Assembly: GCF_003003035.1 (NCBI RefSeq)
Contig: NZ_PVTS01000005.1
Location: 1-64,000, forward strand
Length of the DNA: 64,000 bases
Direction: 5' to 3'
Source of the DNA: Marinilabilia salmonicolor
GTDB lineage: Bacteria > Bacteroidota > Bacteroidia > Bacteroidales > Marinilabiliaceae
Shown here: in pieces, positions 33,581-41,142 of the stretch
How the letters are laid out: every line of letters starts with the position of its first letter
How positions within the stretch are numbered: the stretch's first letter is position 1
The notes under the pieces: generated by a model
Seen by the model: only the letters and a program-made list of their open reading frames with translations
What the model was told of the DNA's origin: nothing
The model's database searches: none
Position numbers and translations under genes: made by a program

Positions 33581-34376
33581 AATATTGCAATAGCACGATA
33601 ATGGTGGTTACGGATGAAAGAATCATGCTCATGGTGGGCAGGTTGATTTGAAAAGCTTTACTGCCGGATGGTTTTACATAAATAACATCGTTGGGCTTTA
33701 AAAAGAAAGCTGGAGAGGTCATCAGAACTTTTTTGGTGAGGTCAATTTCAAAAGTGGTTCTTCCTTCGGGAACCGTTCTAACAACCATGATGTTTCTTTT
33801 ATCTCCCAGGTCTGTTACGTCGCCGGCTTTACCGATGGCTTCCAGAATGGTCATGTTATCGTTGTAATGACTGTAAACTCCCGGGCGTGTTACTTCTCCC
33901 AGTACAGTGACTTTGAAGTTCAGTAACCTTACAATGACAGTGGCATCGATGAGGTACTCATCTGCCATGGACTGGATGCGCTTTTCAACCTCCTGAAGCG
34001 TTAAGCCGTTCACTTCCAATGAACCCAAAACAGGGAGTTTGATTTTTCCTTCTTCATTTACCGTGAAACCATTGATGTACTGATCGGCTTCCGAAGTCAT
34101 GGATGTACTGAATCCTGTGGTGGGAGCATTGTTGTAGAGTGCAGACATTTCAGGGTTGCCTGTCAGAATCCTCACGAAGAGTATATCGTCATAACTGATG
34201 TGGTATTTTTTATCCGGCTGATGATAGACCATCGTGGTGTCTTGGGCCGAGGCATTTTTCAGATATACCATTTTGCGTGGGCTTTGGCAACCGATGGCCC
34301 CCATGATTAGGAGCAACCCTGCAATTCTGATAGAAGCGTAAAACGATTTTTTTAGAATATCCGGATTTGTGTACAT
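33567..34376 (-). CDS. Wza-like polysaccharide export lipoprotein
   Basis: Start set at ATG 34376 (269 residues), because it places a signal peptide and lipobox MGAIGC at the right distance; the frame is open to 34463. Contains the Poly_export domain (KYHISYDDILFVRILTGN) and SLBB-type repeats (KVTVLGEVTRPGVYSHYNDNM ... EAIGKAGDV). The C-terminal hydrophobic segment (INLPTMSMILSSVTTIIVLLQYF) matches the outer-membrane helix of Bacteroidota members of the family. With the Wzc-like kinase it forms an envelope-spanning export pair. No Wzx, Wzy or sugar-transfer genes are adjacent. Confidence 0.88.
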   Translation of the reverse strand: MYTNPDILKKSFYASIRIAGLLLIMGAIGCQSPRKMVYLKNASAQDTTMVYHQPDKKYHISYDDILFVRILTGNPEMSALYNNAPTTGFSTSMTSEADQYINGFTVNEEGKIKLPVLGSLEVNGLTLQEVEKRIQSMADEYLIDATVIVRLLNFKVTVLGEVTRPGVYSHYNDNMTILEAIGKAGDVTDLGDKRNIMVVRTVPEGRTTFEIDLTKKVLMTSPAFFLKPNDVIYVKPSGSKAFQINLPTMSMILSSVTTIIVLLQYFDNQ

Positions 34377-34893
34377 ATAAATTAAGGTGTTGTCGTTAGC
34401 TGGGATTATTTCTAGATTATCTAATTCAATGTTTAACTGACTGCTAAATTTAGGCGTTCTCAATAAAATTAACTTGAAAATAGTTCACTATTTTTAAAAG
34501 GGCAAAGGTTTTTAAGCAATAGCCTGGGGCAACACCCCAGGCTATTGTAATAAATACTCCCCCTTTCATTATTGGTCGCGTCGCGACCAATAATGAAGGG
34601 GGTGTGGGGGTTACCTCAAAACCCAGGGCGTTGCCCCGGGCTATTGCTCTCAGCCTGTTTACATCTTACTACAAATCTATGTTTTTTGGTATCCAATTTC
34701 CAGTACCAGACCTTGAGTGTGCAGTTATATTTGATAAATAGATGAAATTGTATGGCAAAGTTTTGGAAAGCACCCTTATTTTTTCTTAATTTAGATATAT
34801 AAACCGGAAGTTTTTTCATTTTTGAAAAAACAGATTGGTTATTATTACTGTTAGTTGATAACAAAATGTTTTCTTTTGAAAAACTGAGTTGTT
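34377..34893. repeat. Intergenic region with family B cruciform, copy 3
   Basis: Family B copy at about 34510-34675: left arm CCTGGGGCAACACCCCAGG (34523-34541), centre CATTATTGGTCGCG-T-CGCGACCAATAATG around 34581 with C5/G5 flanks, right arm CCCAGGGCGTTGCCCCGGG (34622-34640), then CTATTGCTCTCAGCCTGTTTACATC. The rest, to 34893, is AT-rich and I see no gene in it. Confidence 0.82.
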
Positions 34894-35487
34894 ATGAAAA
34901 ATCTTGATTTTAATATTTTCCAGCCCAATAAAACCTCCCTTAAGCCTGCTGCCGGACGAGTACTCATTGCTGAGCCTTTTCTGCAGGGGCCTTATTTTGG
35001 CAGAGCCATTATATTGATTACCGAACATAATGAAAAGGGAACGGTTGGATTGGTACTTAATAAGTCCACTGAACTGTATCCTGATGAGGTGATTGATGAT
35101 ATCCTGAGTTTTGAGGGAGAATTGTTTGTTGGCGGGCCGGTAAGTTCAAATACATTGAATTTTCTTCATACCCTGGGGCCTGCGGTACCCGGTGCTGTGC
35201 AAATCACCGAATCTGTTTACTGGGGCGGCGACTTTGAACATCTGAAAAAGATGATAAATGAGGGAGAGGCATCGAGTAATTCGGTAAAGTTTTTTGCAGG
35301 TTACTCAGGTTGGGCACCTGATCAGCTGGATGGTGAGCTGGCAGAAAACAGTTGGGTGGTTTCCACACTCAGCGATGAGTTTATTATGACACGCGATGTT
35401 GACGACATTTGGGAAAAAGCCATGTCGCAAATGGGAGATATTTACAAGACCTGGACTAATTTCCCCAGAAATCCTGCCTTCAATTAA
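34894..35487 (+). CDS. YqgE/AlgH family protein (UPF0301)
   Basis: 197 residues, the usual length. Shows the family blocks AAGRVLIAEPFLQGPYFGRAI, TVGLVLNKST, LFVGGPVSSNTLNFLHT, ADQ-type loop here as SGWAPDQLDGEL, and SWVVSTLSDEFI. Cytosolic. The biochemical role is not established; AlgH affects alginate regulation in Pseudomonas. It stands alone between two repeat-rich gaps. Confidence 0.92.
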   Translation: MKNLDFNIFQPNKTSLKPAAGRVLIAEPFLQGPYFGRAIILITEHNEKGTVGLVLNKSTELYPDEVIDDILSFEGELFVGGPVSSNTLNFLHTLGPAVPGAVQITESVYWGGDFEHLKKMINEGEASSNSVKFFAGYSGWAPDQLDGELAENSWVVSTLSDEFIMTRDVDDIWEKAMSQMGDIYKTWTNFPRNPAFN

Positions 35488-35878
35488 TGTCTGCTGAAAA
35501 ATATGCAAAAATCTAATAATAAGTGATTTATTGTAAATGTTGCAATTCTAAGTGCAAGGTTTTTCTTGCAATTATTTCAAAAAGGCTGCACCTGCAAGGG
35601 TAAACTGTCAACCTATCATTGTTCAAAAGAATGGTATTTTAATGAACGATTTTTACTATTAAAAAGGCAGGGTAGCCTGTCCGTTTTCCGGGCTGGCGGA
35701 TAGCGGGAAGCCAAAATGGGCCAATTTCAGGGTCTTGCGCAATGGCCGGAAATTTTGGCTTTCGCGGGAGGAGAGGTTTAAACGGACTAGACCTTTTGGG
35801 TTCCTTTTTGGGGCAATGCCAAAAAGAACAGAAGAAAATATAATAAAAATTGGGCTGCTGACTTTTGCAGAAACCCCT
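35488..35878. repeat. Intergenic region with a further repeat-like segment
   Basis: 35488-35640 is AT-rich with no feature I can name. About 35640-35875 resembles a spread-type intergenic repeat (GGTTCCTTTTTGGGGCAATGCC ending in AAAAAGAACAG, a TTTTTGG/CCAAAAA pair). The long minus-strand reading frame here (35639-36070) crosses this segment and the family A element and is probably not a gene. Confidence 0.55.
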
Positions 35879-36075
35879 AATTAGTGCCTGTCTATAAACT
35901 AAGCAAATTCTGTTTTTAGAAGCGTGTCTGTTCAGAAAGTGCCAGTTACAATGCCTGCCCCGATTTTTCTTCGGGGGCTTGCGAAGTCCGAAAATACGGA
36001 GTTTACTTTTCGTAAATGAGTACTTTTCGGACAAACGTAACGTAGTAAATGGTATTTTATGGACAGACACTAATT
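35879..36075. repeat. Family A hairpin element, copy A3, overlapping an aminotransferase stop
   Basis: 197 bp with terminal repeats AATTAGTGCCTGTCTATAAA and TTTATGGACAGACACTAATT (18 of 20 pair). Inner stem GTCCGAAAA/TTTTCGGAC. The left arm holds an extra small hairpin (CCCCGATTTTTCTTCGGGG). The stop TAA of the minus-strand gene (36074-36076) lies in its right end. Confidence 0.9.
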
Positions 36076-36946
36076 AATCCGGAGCTATAGTTTTCAATTG
36101 ATTGTTCAGCCAGTTCTCAATTTGTTTGGGGATCCGGTTGAAATAACGCTTGTGCTCAAAAGCCACTACCCAGGTGATACCGGAAATCGAATTGGAGAGA
36201 AATATTTCTTCGGCATCCATCAGTTCTTCTTTGGAAGCACCGCTGTTTTCTTTTAGCTCTGCGTTGATTTCTTTAGCAAATTTGAAGATTTGTCGTCGCA
36301 TAATGCCGTCCACACATCCCGAAGATAGCGACGGGGTATAAATGGTATTGTTTTTCACCCAAAACAGATTGGAACTGATGCTTTCTATAATTTTTTTATC
36401 CTGATTAACGATGAGGCAGTCATCCCAATAGTTCTCTTTTTTGTGGATGCCGGCCAGAATAGACGGAGTGCAGGAGAGGGTTTTGTAGCTTGCTGCCAGG
36501 CTCCATGCTTTTGGGAACCCGGTAAACAGTCCGATGCGTATCCCATCGCGGTTGAGATGATACCCTTTGTCATCAAGCGGAAAGGCTTCCAGCAGCCATG
36601 CAGGACTGTTGGTTTCGGGTGTGTACAAGCCTCCTTCGCGTCGAAAGACGGTCAGCCGTACCCGTGCATCATAAAAAATCCGGTTTCTGACGATTAATTT
36701 TTCAATATGGTTTTTAAGTACGGAAAGAGAGGGGAGACCTGCTGCGGTTAATTTAAGAGTGGCCATGCCCCGTAAAAGCCGATCGTAGTGCTCTTCGAAA
36801 AACAACGGAATGGTTTTGTGACACCGAATGGTTTCGAACAATCCGTCGCCGTACCGGAAGGCTCTGTTTTCAGGGGAAAAGAGCGGGCGATCGGTTTCAT
36901 AAAAATGACCGTTAAGAATAAGGTATTTTTTATTGCCGGGAGGCAT
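36074..36946 (-). CDS. Class IV PLP-dependent aminotransferase
   Basis: 290 residues, fold-type IV family that includes branched-chain aminotransferase (IlvE), D-amino acid aminotransferase and aminodeoxychorismate lyase (PabC). Shows FRYGDGLFETIR near 30, the PLP lysine in SYKTLSCTP near 160, and IIESISSNLFWVKNNTIYTPSL, where the Glu contacts the PLP ring. The sequence favours a PabC-like or orphan group rather than a true IlvE, but the substrate is not certain. It follows the rhomboid gene by 11 bp (same operon). Its stop codon is supplied by the abutting family A repeat. Confidence 0.85.
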   Translation of the reverse strand: MPPGNKKYLILNGHFYETDRPLFSPENRAFRYGDGLFETIRCHKTIPLFFEEHYDRLLRGMATLKLTAAGLPSLSVLKNHIEKLIVRNRIFYDARVRLTVFRREGGLYTPETNSPAWLLEAFPLDDKGYHLNRDGIRIGLFTGFPKAWSLAASYKTLSCTPSILAGIHKKENYWDDCLIVNQDKKIIESISSNLFWVKNNTIYTPSLSSGCVDGIMRRQIFKFAKEINAELKENSGASKEELMDAEEIFLSNSISGITWVVAFEHKRYFNRIPKQIENWLNNQLKTIAPD

Positions 36947-36957
36947 GAAGAAGCGGC

Positions 36958-37581
36958 TTAAAAGTTAAAACTAATGAGTTCATTAAAAAAATGCAGAGCC
37001 AGTTTGGGTTCATAAAAGAGCGGAAATATCAATCCGTAGATGGCTCCGTAATAGTGCGCATCATGACCAATGTTATCCACATTTTTTCCGGCCATATATT
37101 TGGAATAAATAATGTAAAGGACACCGAAAATTATTCCCGGAATGGGAATGATGCCAAACAGCAGAATGGGATTGTAAGGATTGAACAGAATAGAGGTGAA
37201 TACTACTGCAGAAACTGCTCCTGAAGCGCCAACAGCATTGTAGTGGGGATTGTTCTTTTCCTTGTTCAGAGTCGAGAGTGTCGAAACACCAAGGGCACTG
37301 ACGAACAATATGAGGTAGCGAATTACGGTTCCTCCGTCAAAAGCCATGTCGAAATAATACAAAACTGCACGTCCGAAAGACCACAGTACAAACATATTGA
37401 TCAGTAGGTGCATCCAGCTGCCGTGAACCAGCCCGTAAGAAAGAATACGGTGATATTCTTTTCGGTGCACCACCTGCCAGGCATTAAACTTCAACTTGTC
37501 CAGAATGTCGGGTCGGCTGAAAGCAAAAATACTGATGGCCGAAATGATGATGATGAGTATGATGTTGATATCTATGTGCAT
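36958..37581 (-). CDS. Rhomboid family intramembrane serine protease
   Basis: 207 residues, about six helices. Catalytic Ser near 120 in NAVGASGAVSA, catalytic His near 176 in HDAHYYGAIYGLIFP, and the oxyanion-hole HLLINMF (His58, Asn62). A compact six-span core with no extra domain. In an operon with the class IV aminotransferase. Substrate unknown. Confidence 0.9.
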   Translation of the reverse strand: MHIDINIILIIIISAISIFAFSRPDILDKLKFNAWQVVHRKEYHRILSYGLVHGSWMHLLINMFVLWSFGRAVLYYFDMAFDGGTVIRYLILFVSALGVSTLSTLNKEKNNPHYNAVGASGAVSAVVFTSILFNPYNPILLFGIIPIPGIIFGVLYIIYSKYMAGKNVDNIGHDAHYYGAIYGLIFPLFYEPKLALHFFNELISFNF

Positions 37582-37594
37582 ATGGAATTCTTTT

Positions 37595-37632
37595 CTATAA
37601 ACTACTGACTACAAACTATTAACTTCGATCTC
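37595..37632. repeat. 7-bp-periodic array between holA and the rhomboid gene
   Basis: CTA/CTT/CTC recurs exactly every 7 bp (37595, 37602, 37609, 37616, 37623, 37630), between the start of the rhomboid gene and the stop of holA at 37637. Confidence 0.8.
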
Positions 37633-37636
37633 TGCT

Positions 37637-38647
37637 TCAATGCATAATCTTAAAAATCATCTCCTGTAAAAGATCTCCCTGGGTTGCCGAATTGTTGTTA
37701 AAACCTTTCGATTTCATGTCGTATTCGCGCAGCAGGGAGACGATGCGACGACTTTTGTTCCATCCAAAACGTCGGGAGGCCGATTGAAACTGTTTGGCCC
37801 GGAAAGGTGTGATGCCCAGCGATCCAAGATTCTGATTGCTTTTGTCCCGCGTTGCCACATAGAGCATCAGTTTACTGAAAAAGGAGAAGAGCAACCCGAT
37901 GGTCAGCTGAATCGGAAAATCTTTGGGGTTTTTGGCAAATACGCGGGCAATCTGATTGGCTTTGTAAACATCCCCTTTTACGATGGCATCCTGTAGCTCA
38001 AAGTTGTTAAAGTCTTTGCTGATACCTACATAATCTTCTATGTGTTGCGGAGTGATTGTTTTTACATCGGTTCCCACTGCCACTTTCAGCTTGTCGAGGG
38101 CTTTCACCACATTGGTGAGCTTGTTTCCAAGATGCTCGACCAGTATGGTGTTGGCTTTGGGATCGATTTCCAGCCCTATGGATTTCAGGTATTTGCTGAT
38201 CCAGGGCCCCACCTGGTTTTCCCAAAGCTTTTGGGATTCAAAAGTGACAAAGTCTTTCTTCTTAAGTTCTTTCCAAACCTTTGACCGTTTGTCAAACTTG
38301 TCACGGTAATTGATAACCAAAATGGTGGAGGGAGAGGGGGCTCGTAAATAGGATTCAAGAGCATTGTCGCTTTTTTTGAGGTCTTTGATGTTCTGGGCTT
38401 CCTTAACGATTACCACCTGTTTGGGAGCCATCATTGGAAACCGGCGTGCAGATTCCACCACATCCACGATGTTCACATCAGCACCGTAAAAGACCGACTG
38501 ATTAAAGGCTTTCTCCTCTTCCTTGATGGCATTTTGGGCAATGTAATCGGTAATGTAATCGGCATACCAGGGTTCTTCACCCGACAGGAAATACACCTGG
38601 GCAAACTCTCCTTTTTTTAACTGTGCGACTATTTGTGCGAAATCCAT
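37637..38647 (-). CDS. holA: DNA polymerase III delta subunit
   Basis: 336 residues; the clamp-loader subunit that opens the beta clamp. Begins FAQIVAQLKKGEFAQVYFLSGEEPWYADYI, the usual AAA+-like start with degenerate Walker A, then FYGADVNIVDVVESARRFPMMAPKQVVIVKEAQ, a family hallmark, and a C-terminal helical collar domain (DAIVKGDVYKANQIARVF ... RRIVSLLREYDMKSKG). A perfect TAnnTTTG box lies 20 bp upstream. Confidence 0.92.
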   Translation of the reverse strand: MDFAQIVAQLKKGEFAQVYFLSGEEPWYADYITDYIAQNAIKEEEKAFNQSVFYGADVNIVDVVESARRFPMMAPKQVVIVKEAQNIKDLKKSDNALESYLRAPSPSTILVINYRDKFDKRSKVWKELKKKDFVTFESQKLWENQVGPWISKYLKSIGLEIDPKANTILVEHLGNKLTNVVKALDKLKVAVGTDVKTITPQHIEDYVGISKDFNNFELQDAIVKGDVYKANQIARVFAKNPKDFPIQLTIGLLFSFFSKLMLYVATRDKSNQNLGSLGITPFRAKQFQSASRRFGWNKSRRIVSLLREYDMKSKGFNNNSATQGDLLQEMIFKIMH

Positions 38648-38667
38648 AGATTAATACTTTGAACAGG

Positions 38668-38675
38668 CAAAGTTA
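38668..38675 (-). promoter_or_regulatory. -7 box of holA
   Basis: TAACTTTG on the minus strand, a perfect TAnnTTTG match, 21 bp before the holA ATG. Confidence 0.5.
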
Positions 38676-38749
38676 AAATTTTAACCTGATTATCTCTTTA
38701 TTGATTTTAATGTAACCGATAAAGAAGAAAGGCACGTGAGGGGGGTCCT

Positions 38750-38892
38750 GATACCCGGGGTGTTTTTCGGAACTTTTGCTCTCAGGCTTTCAGTTTGTTT
38801 ACATCTTTCCTGTTTTGTGTGAAAGGTAGGTTAGAAAACGCACTACCCGGTTAAAACTTGACTACTCACTAAAAACTATTTACCATAAACTT
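38750..38892. repeat. Partial family B arm and a 7-bp-periodic array
   Basis: 38770-38815 (TTGCTCTCAGGCTTTCAG, TTTGTTTACATC) matches the right outer arm of family B. CTA recurs every 7 bp at 38862, 38869 and 38876 and the phase carries on to 38890, 12 bp before the stop of the AMP nucleosidase gene. Confidence 0.65.
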
Positions 38893-38901
38893 CATTTGTT
38901 A

Positions 38902-39678
38902 TCAGGTGTCAAACTTCAGGTGTTTCACCGATTTTCCGTTGTTGATAATCTCCTTAAGCGAATCGATGCCAATCTGAAGGTGTTCATTAACAAATTCCTT
39001 GGTAACTTTTTTGTCGCTTTCATCGGTTTTTATGCCTGTGGAAATCATGGGCTGATCTGAAACCAGCAGCAAAGCCCCTGTGGGGATTGAGTTGGCAAAA
39101 CCGACTGTGAAAATCGTTGCCGATTCCATGTCGATGGCCATGGCTCTGGTTTTTGCCAGGTATTTTTTAAATCGTTCGTCGTATTCCCAAACGCGCTTGT
39201 TGGTGGTAAATACAGTACCGGTGTAATAGTCACGACCATAATCACGGATGGTGGTGGATACGGCTCTTTGCAGGCTAAAGGCCGGAAGCGCCGGAATTTC
39301 CGGAGGCAGATAGTCATTGGAGGTACCATCGCTTCGAATGGCGGCAATGGGGAGTATTAAATCACCTAATGTGTTTTTTCTTTTTAGTCCGCCACATTTC
39401 CCCAAAAATAAAACTGCCTGAGGATCCACGGCACTTAAAAGGTCCATGATGGTTGCCGCATTGGGACTTCCCATTCCAAAATTCAAAATGGTAATGCCGT
39501 CGGCGCTGCAGTTTGGCATGTTGTGTTCTTCTCCTACAATAGGCACATTATGCCATTTGGAGAACAACTCCACATAATGGTTAAAATTGGTCAGTAATAT
39601 GTGCTTTGTAAATTCTTTAAGAGGCCGACCGGTGTATCTGGGCAGCCAGTTTTCAACAATTTCGTTTTTGGTCTTCAT
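38902..39678 (-). CDS. amn: AMP nucleosidase
   Basis: Cleaves AMP to adenine and ribose 5-phosphate in purine salvage. Start set at ATG 39678 (MKTKNEIVENWLPRYTGR; 258 residues, normal for the short Bacteroidota form); the frame is open to 39882 but that would overlap the divergent gene. Contains the phosphorylase-fold ILNFGMGSPNAATIMDLL, VLFLGKCGGLKRK, and the substrate-binding MAIDMESATIFTVGFAN with the ribose-contacting Glu. Divergent from the HsdR-N gene. Confidence 0.92.
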   Translation of the reverse strand: MKTKNEIVENWLPRYTGRPLKEFTKHILLTNFNHYVELFSKWHNVPIVGEEHNMPNCSADGITILNFGMGSPNAATIMDLLSAVDPQAVLFLGKCGGLKRKNTLGDLILPIAAIRSDGTSNDYLPPEIPALPAFSLQRAVSTTIRDYGRDYYTGTVFTTNKRVWEYDERFKKYLAKTRAMAIDMESATIFTVGFANSIPTGALLLVSDQPMISTGIKTDESDKKVTKEFVNEHLQIGIDSLKEIINNGKSVKHLKFDT

Positions 39679-39744
39679 TGTAAATTGGTTTACGGTTTTT
39701 TTACGAATATAATTTAATTTTCGTATAGGGTGGTTAAATTGTCT

Positions 39745-39752
39745 TATTTTTG
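39745..39752 (+). promoter_or_regulatory. -7 box of the HsdR-N gene, possibly leaderless
   Basis: TATTTTTG, a perfect TAnnTTTG match, ends only 4 bp before ATG 39757. A transcript would begin at or just before the start codon, so the mRNA may be leaderless. It also excludes the upstream in-frame start at 39730. Confidence 0.55.
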
Positions 39753-39756
39753 TACA

Positions 39757-40206
39757 ATGGAGAAGTTGAATTTGCCGGAATATACTTTCAGATACAAGGA
39801 AGAAAAAGGGAAAAAGTTTATTTTCGATGAGGTTAGAGCAAAATTCGTTGCCCTGACACCGGAAGAGTGGGTCAGGCAGCATTTTTTACGGTTTATGGAG
39901 GCTCATTTGCATTATCCTAAAGCGCTTACCGGAGTGGAAAAGATGCTAAAGGTCAATGGTCTGTCTCAACGTTGTGACATTCTTCTTTACAACAGGAGAG
40001 GAGAGCCCGTACTAATTGTTGAGTGCAAGGCACCCTCGGTGCCGGTTAATACCAGGACATTAACCCAGGCTGCCAGGTACAATACTACTTTAAAAGTTCC
40101 GTTTTTGGTGCTGACCAATGGTCTGACCCATTATTGTATAAAAACAGATGTGGAGACGGGAGATCATGAGGCACTTTCGGGCTTTCCGTCTTTTGAAGAG
40201 TTGTAG
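39757..40206 (+). CDS. Orphan type I restriction HsdR N-terminal domain protein
   Basis: 149 residues from ATG 39757. A lone PD-(D/E)xK nuclease-like fold of the HSDR_N type: QRCDILLYNRRGEPVLIVECKAPS carries the D..ExK catalytic pattern intact. EEWVRQHFLRFM and TQAARYNTTLKVPFLVLTNG are also family features. There are no HsdM, HsdS or helicase genes nearby, so this is not a working type I system. Such solo proteins sit next to holA/amn-type housekeeping genes in Bacteroidota, so a chromosomal repair or RNA/DNA-processing role is as likely as defence. Confidence 0.85.
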   Translation: MEKLNLPEYTFRYKEEKGKKFIFDEVRAKFVALTPEEWVRQHFLRFMEAHLHYPKALTGVEKMLKVNGLSQRCDILLYNRRGEPVLIVECKAPSVPVNTRTLTQAARYNTTLKVPFLVLTNGLTHYCIKTDVETGDHEALSGFPSFEEL

Positions 40207-40216
40207 TTCAGGTTAC

Positions 40217-40389
40217 TTACTGCCCGTCTATAGAGTCGGGAAAGTTTCTGGCTGGAGCTGTGTCTGTTCAGAAGGTGCCAGTTACGAGGCTTGCGAAGTC
40301 CGGAAATACGGAGTTTACTTTTTGTAGATGAGTACTTTTCGGACAAGCGTAACGCAGTAAATGGTACTTTATGGACAGATACTACTTAG
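40217..40389. repeat. Family A hairpin element, copy A4 (left end degenerate)
   Basis: Left end TGCCCGTCTATAGAGTCGGG, right end TTTATGGACAGATACTACTTAG. Inner stem GTCCGGAAA/TTTTCGGAC, allowing one G-T pair, around TTTACTTTTTGTAGA. Forms a head-to-tail pair with A5. Confidence 0.8.
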
Positions 40390-40557
40390 TTTCTGTTCAT
40401 AAACTAAGTAAATTCTGTTTTATGAGCTGTTTCTGGTCAGAAAGTGCCAATTGCAAGGCTTGCGAAGCCGCCAAAAGCGCAGTTTACTTGCGTAAATGAG
40501 TATTTTGGCGGCAAGCGTAACGACGCAAGTGGTACTTTATGGACAGAAACTACTTAG
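40383..40557. repeat. Family A hairpin element, copy A5, overlapping the GNAT stop codon
   Basis: About 175 bp. Inner stem GCCGCCAAAA/TTTTGGCGGC, unlike A4 in sequence but fully paired. The outer stem uses TTGC/GCAA, where A3 and A4 use TTAC/GTAA. CTA at 40550-40552 is the TAG stop of the minus-strand gene. Confidence 0.88.
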
Positions 40558-41077
40558 TTGATATTTTCTGGTACATTAATTCATCTTTATAGCCCTCCGA
40601 AGTTTTCAACCATTGTTTTTTTCTACCGACAAAAGTGAAGTCAAGACTTTCGAAAAGTTTAATGCTGGCGGTGTTCTCCTCGGAAATATCGCAGAAAATC
40701 TGATGCAGTCCGAGGTGTGAAAAAGCATATTCAGCAAAGAGGGCCACTGCCTCCCGTGCATAACCTTTTTCTCTTTCCTGCTTGTAAATCATTACTCCAA
40801 TGCCTCCGCGTGAATGGTAGGGGTCAAAATCGAACAGATCAATCATTCCAATGCTTTCCTGCCTGTTTTCTTTGGGAATATCAATCATCAGGCGCAGTTG
40901 TTTGGTCTGATAAATATCCAGTGAAATCTGGTTGATGTAAGTCACAATCTGATGTCGGCTAAAAGGGGTAAGCGTATTGCTTACATTCCACAACTCCATC
41001 TGGTTTTCCCATTGGTAGAGCAAATCTGCATCTGCCGGTTCGAGGGCTCTGAGAATTATTTTGTCATTTCTGATCAT
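40550..41077 (-). CDS. GNAT family N-acetyltransferase
   Basis: Start set at ATG 41077 (MIRNDKIILRALEPADADLL; 175 residues), the normal GNAT beginning. The acetyl-CoA loop is in GVMIYKQEREKGYAREAVALF, a Q/RxxGxA-type motif, and the C-terminal ENTASIKLFESLDFTFVGRKKQWL matches the RimJ/RimL/SpeG-type branch. Substrate unknown; ribosomal-protein or polyamine acetylation are possible. The final codon and stop lie in a family A repeat. Confidence 0.88.
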   Translation of the reverse strand: MIRNDKIILRALEPADADLLYQWENQMELWNVSNTLTPFSRHQIVTYINQISLDIYQTKQLRLMIDIPKENRQESIGMIDLFDFDPYHSRGGIGVMIYKQEREKGYAREAVALFAEYAFSHLGLHQIFCDISEENTASIKLFESLDFTFVGRKKQWLKTSEGYKDELMYQKISTK

Positions 41078-41142
41078 GTGCCGGTAATTTATGCCGGCAA
41101 AAATAAATGAATGCAGCCGGTTCCCCAAAAACAGAGATGGTG

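Noticed and set aside
35639-36070. 143-codon minus-strand frame with a start similar to frames at 40164 and 59842
   Set aside because: It lies across a family A element and an adjacent repeat; the shared residues come from the repeat itself, so it is probably not a gene.
39757-40206. A restriction-modification system
   Set aside because: Only the HsdR N-terminal domain is present; no methylase, specificity subunit or helicase in the window.
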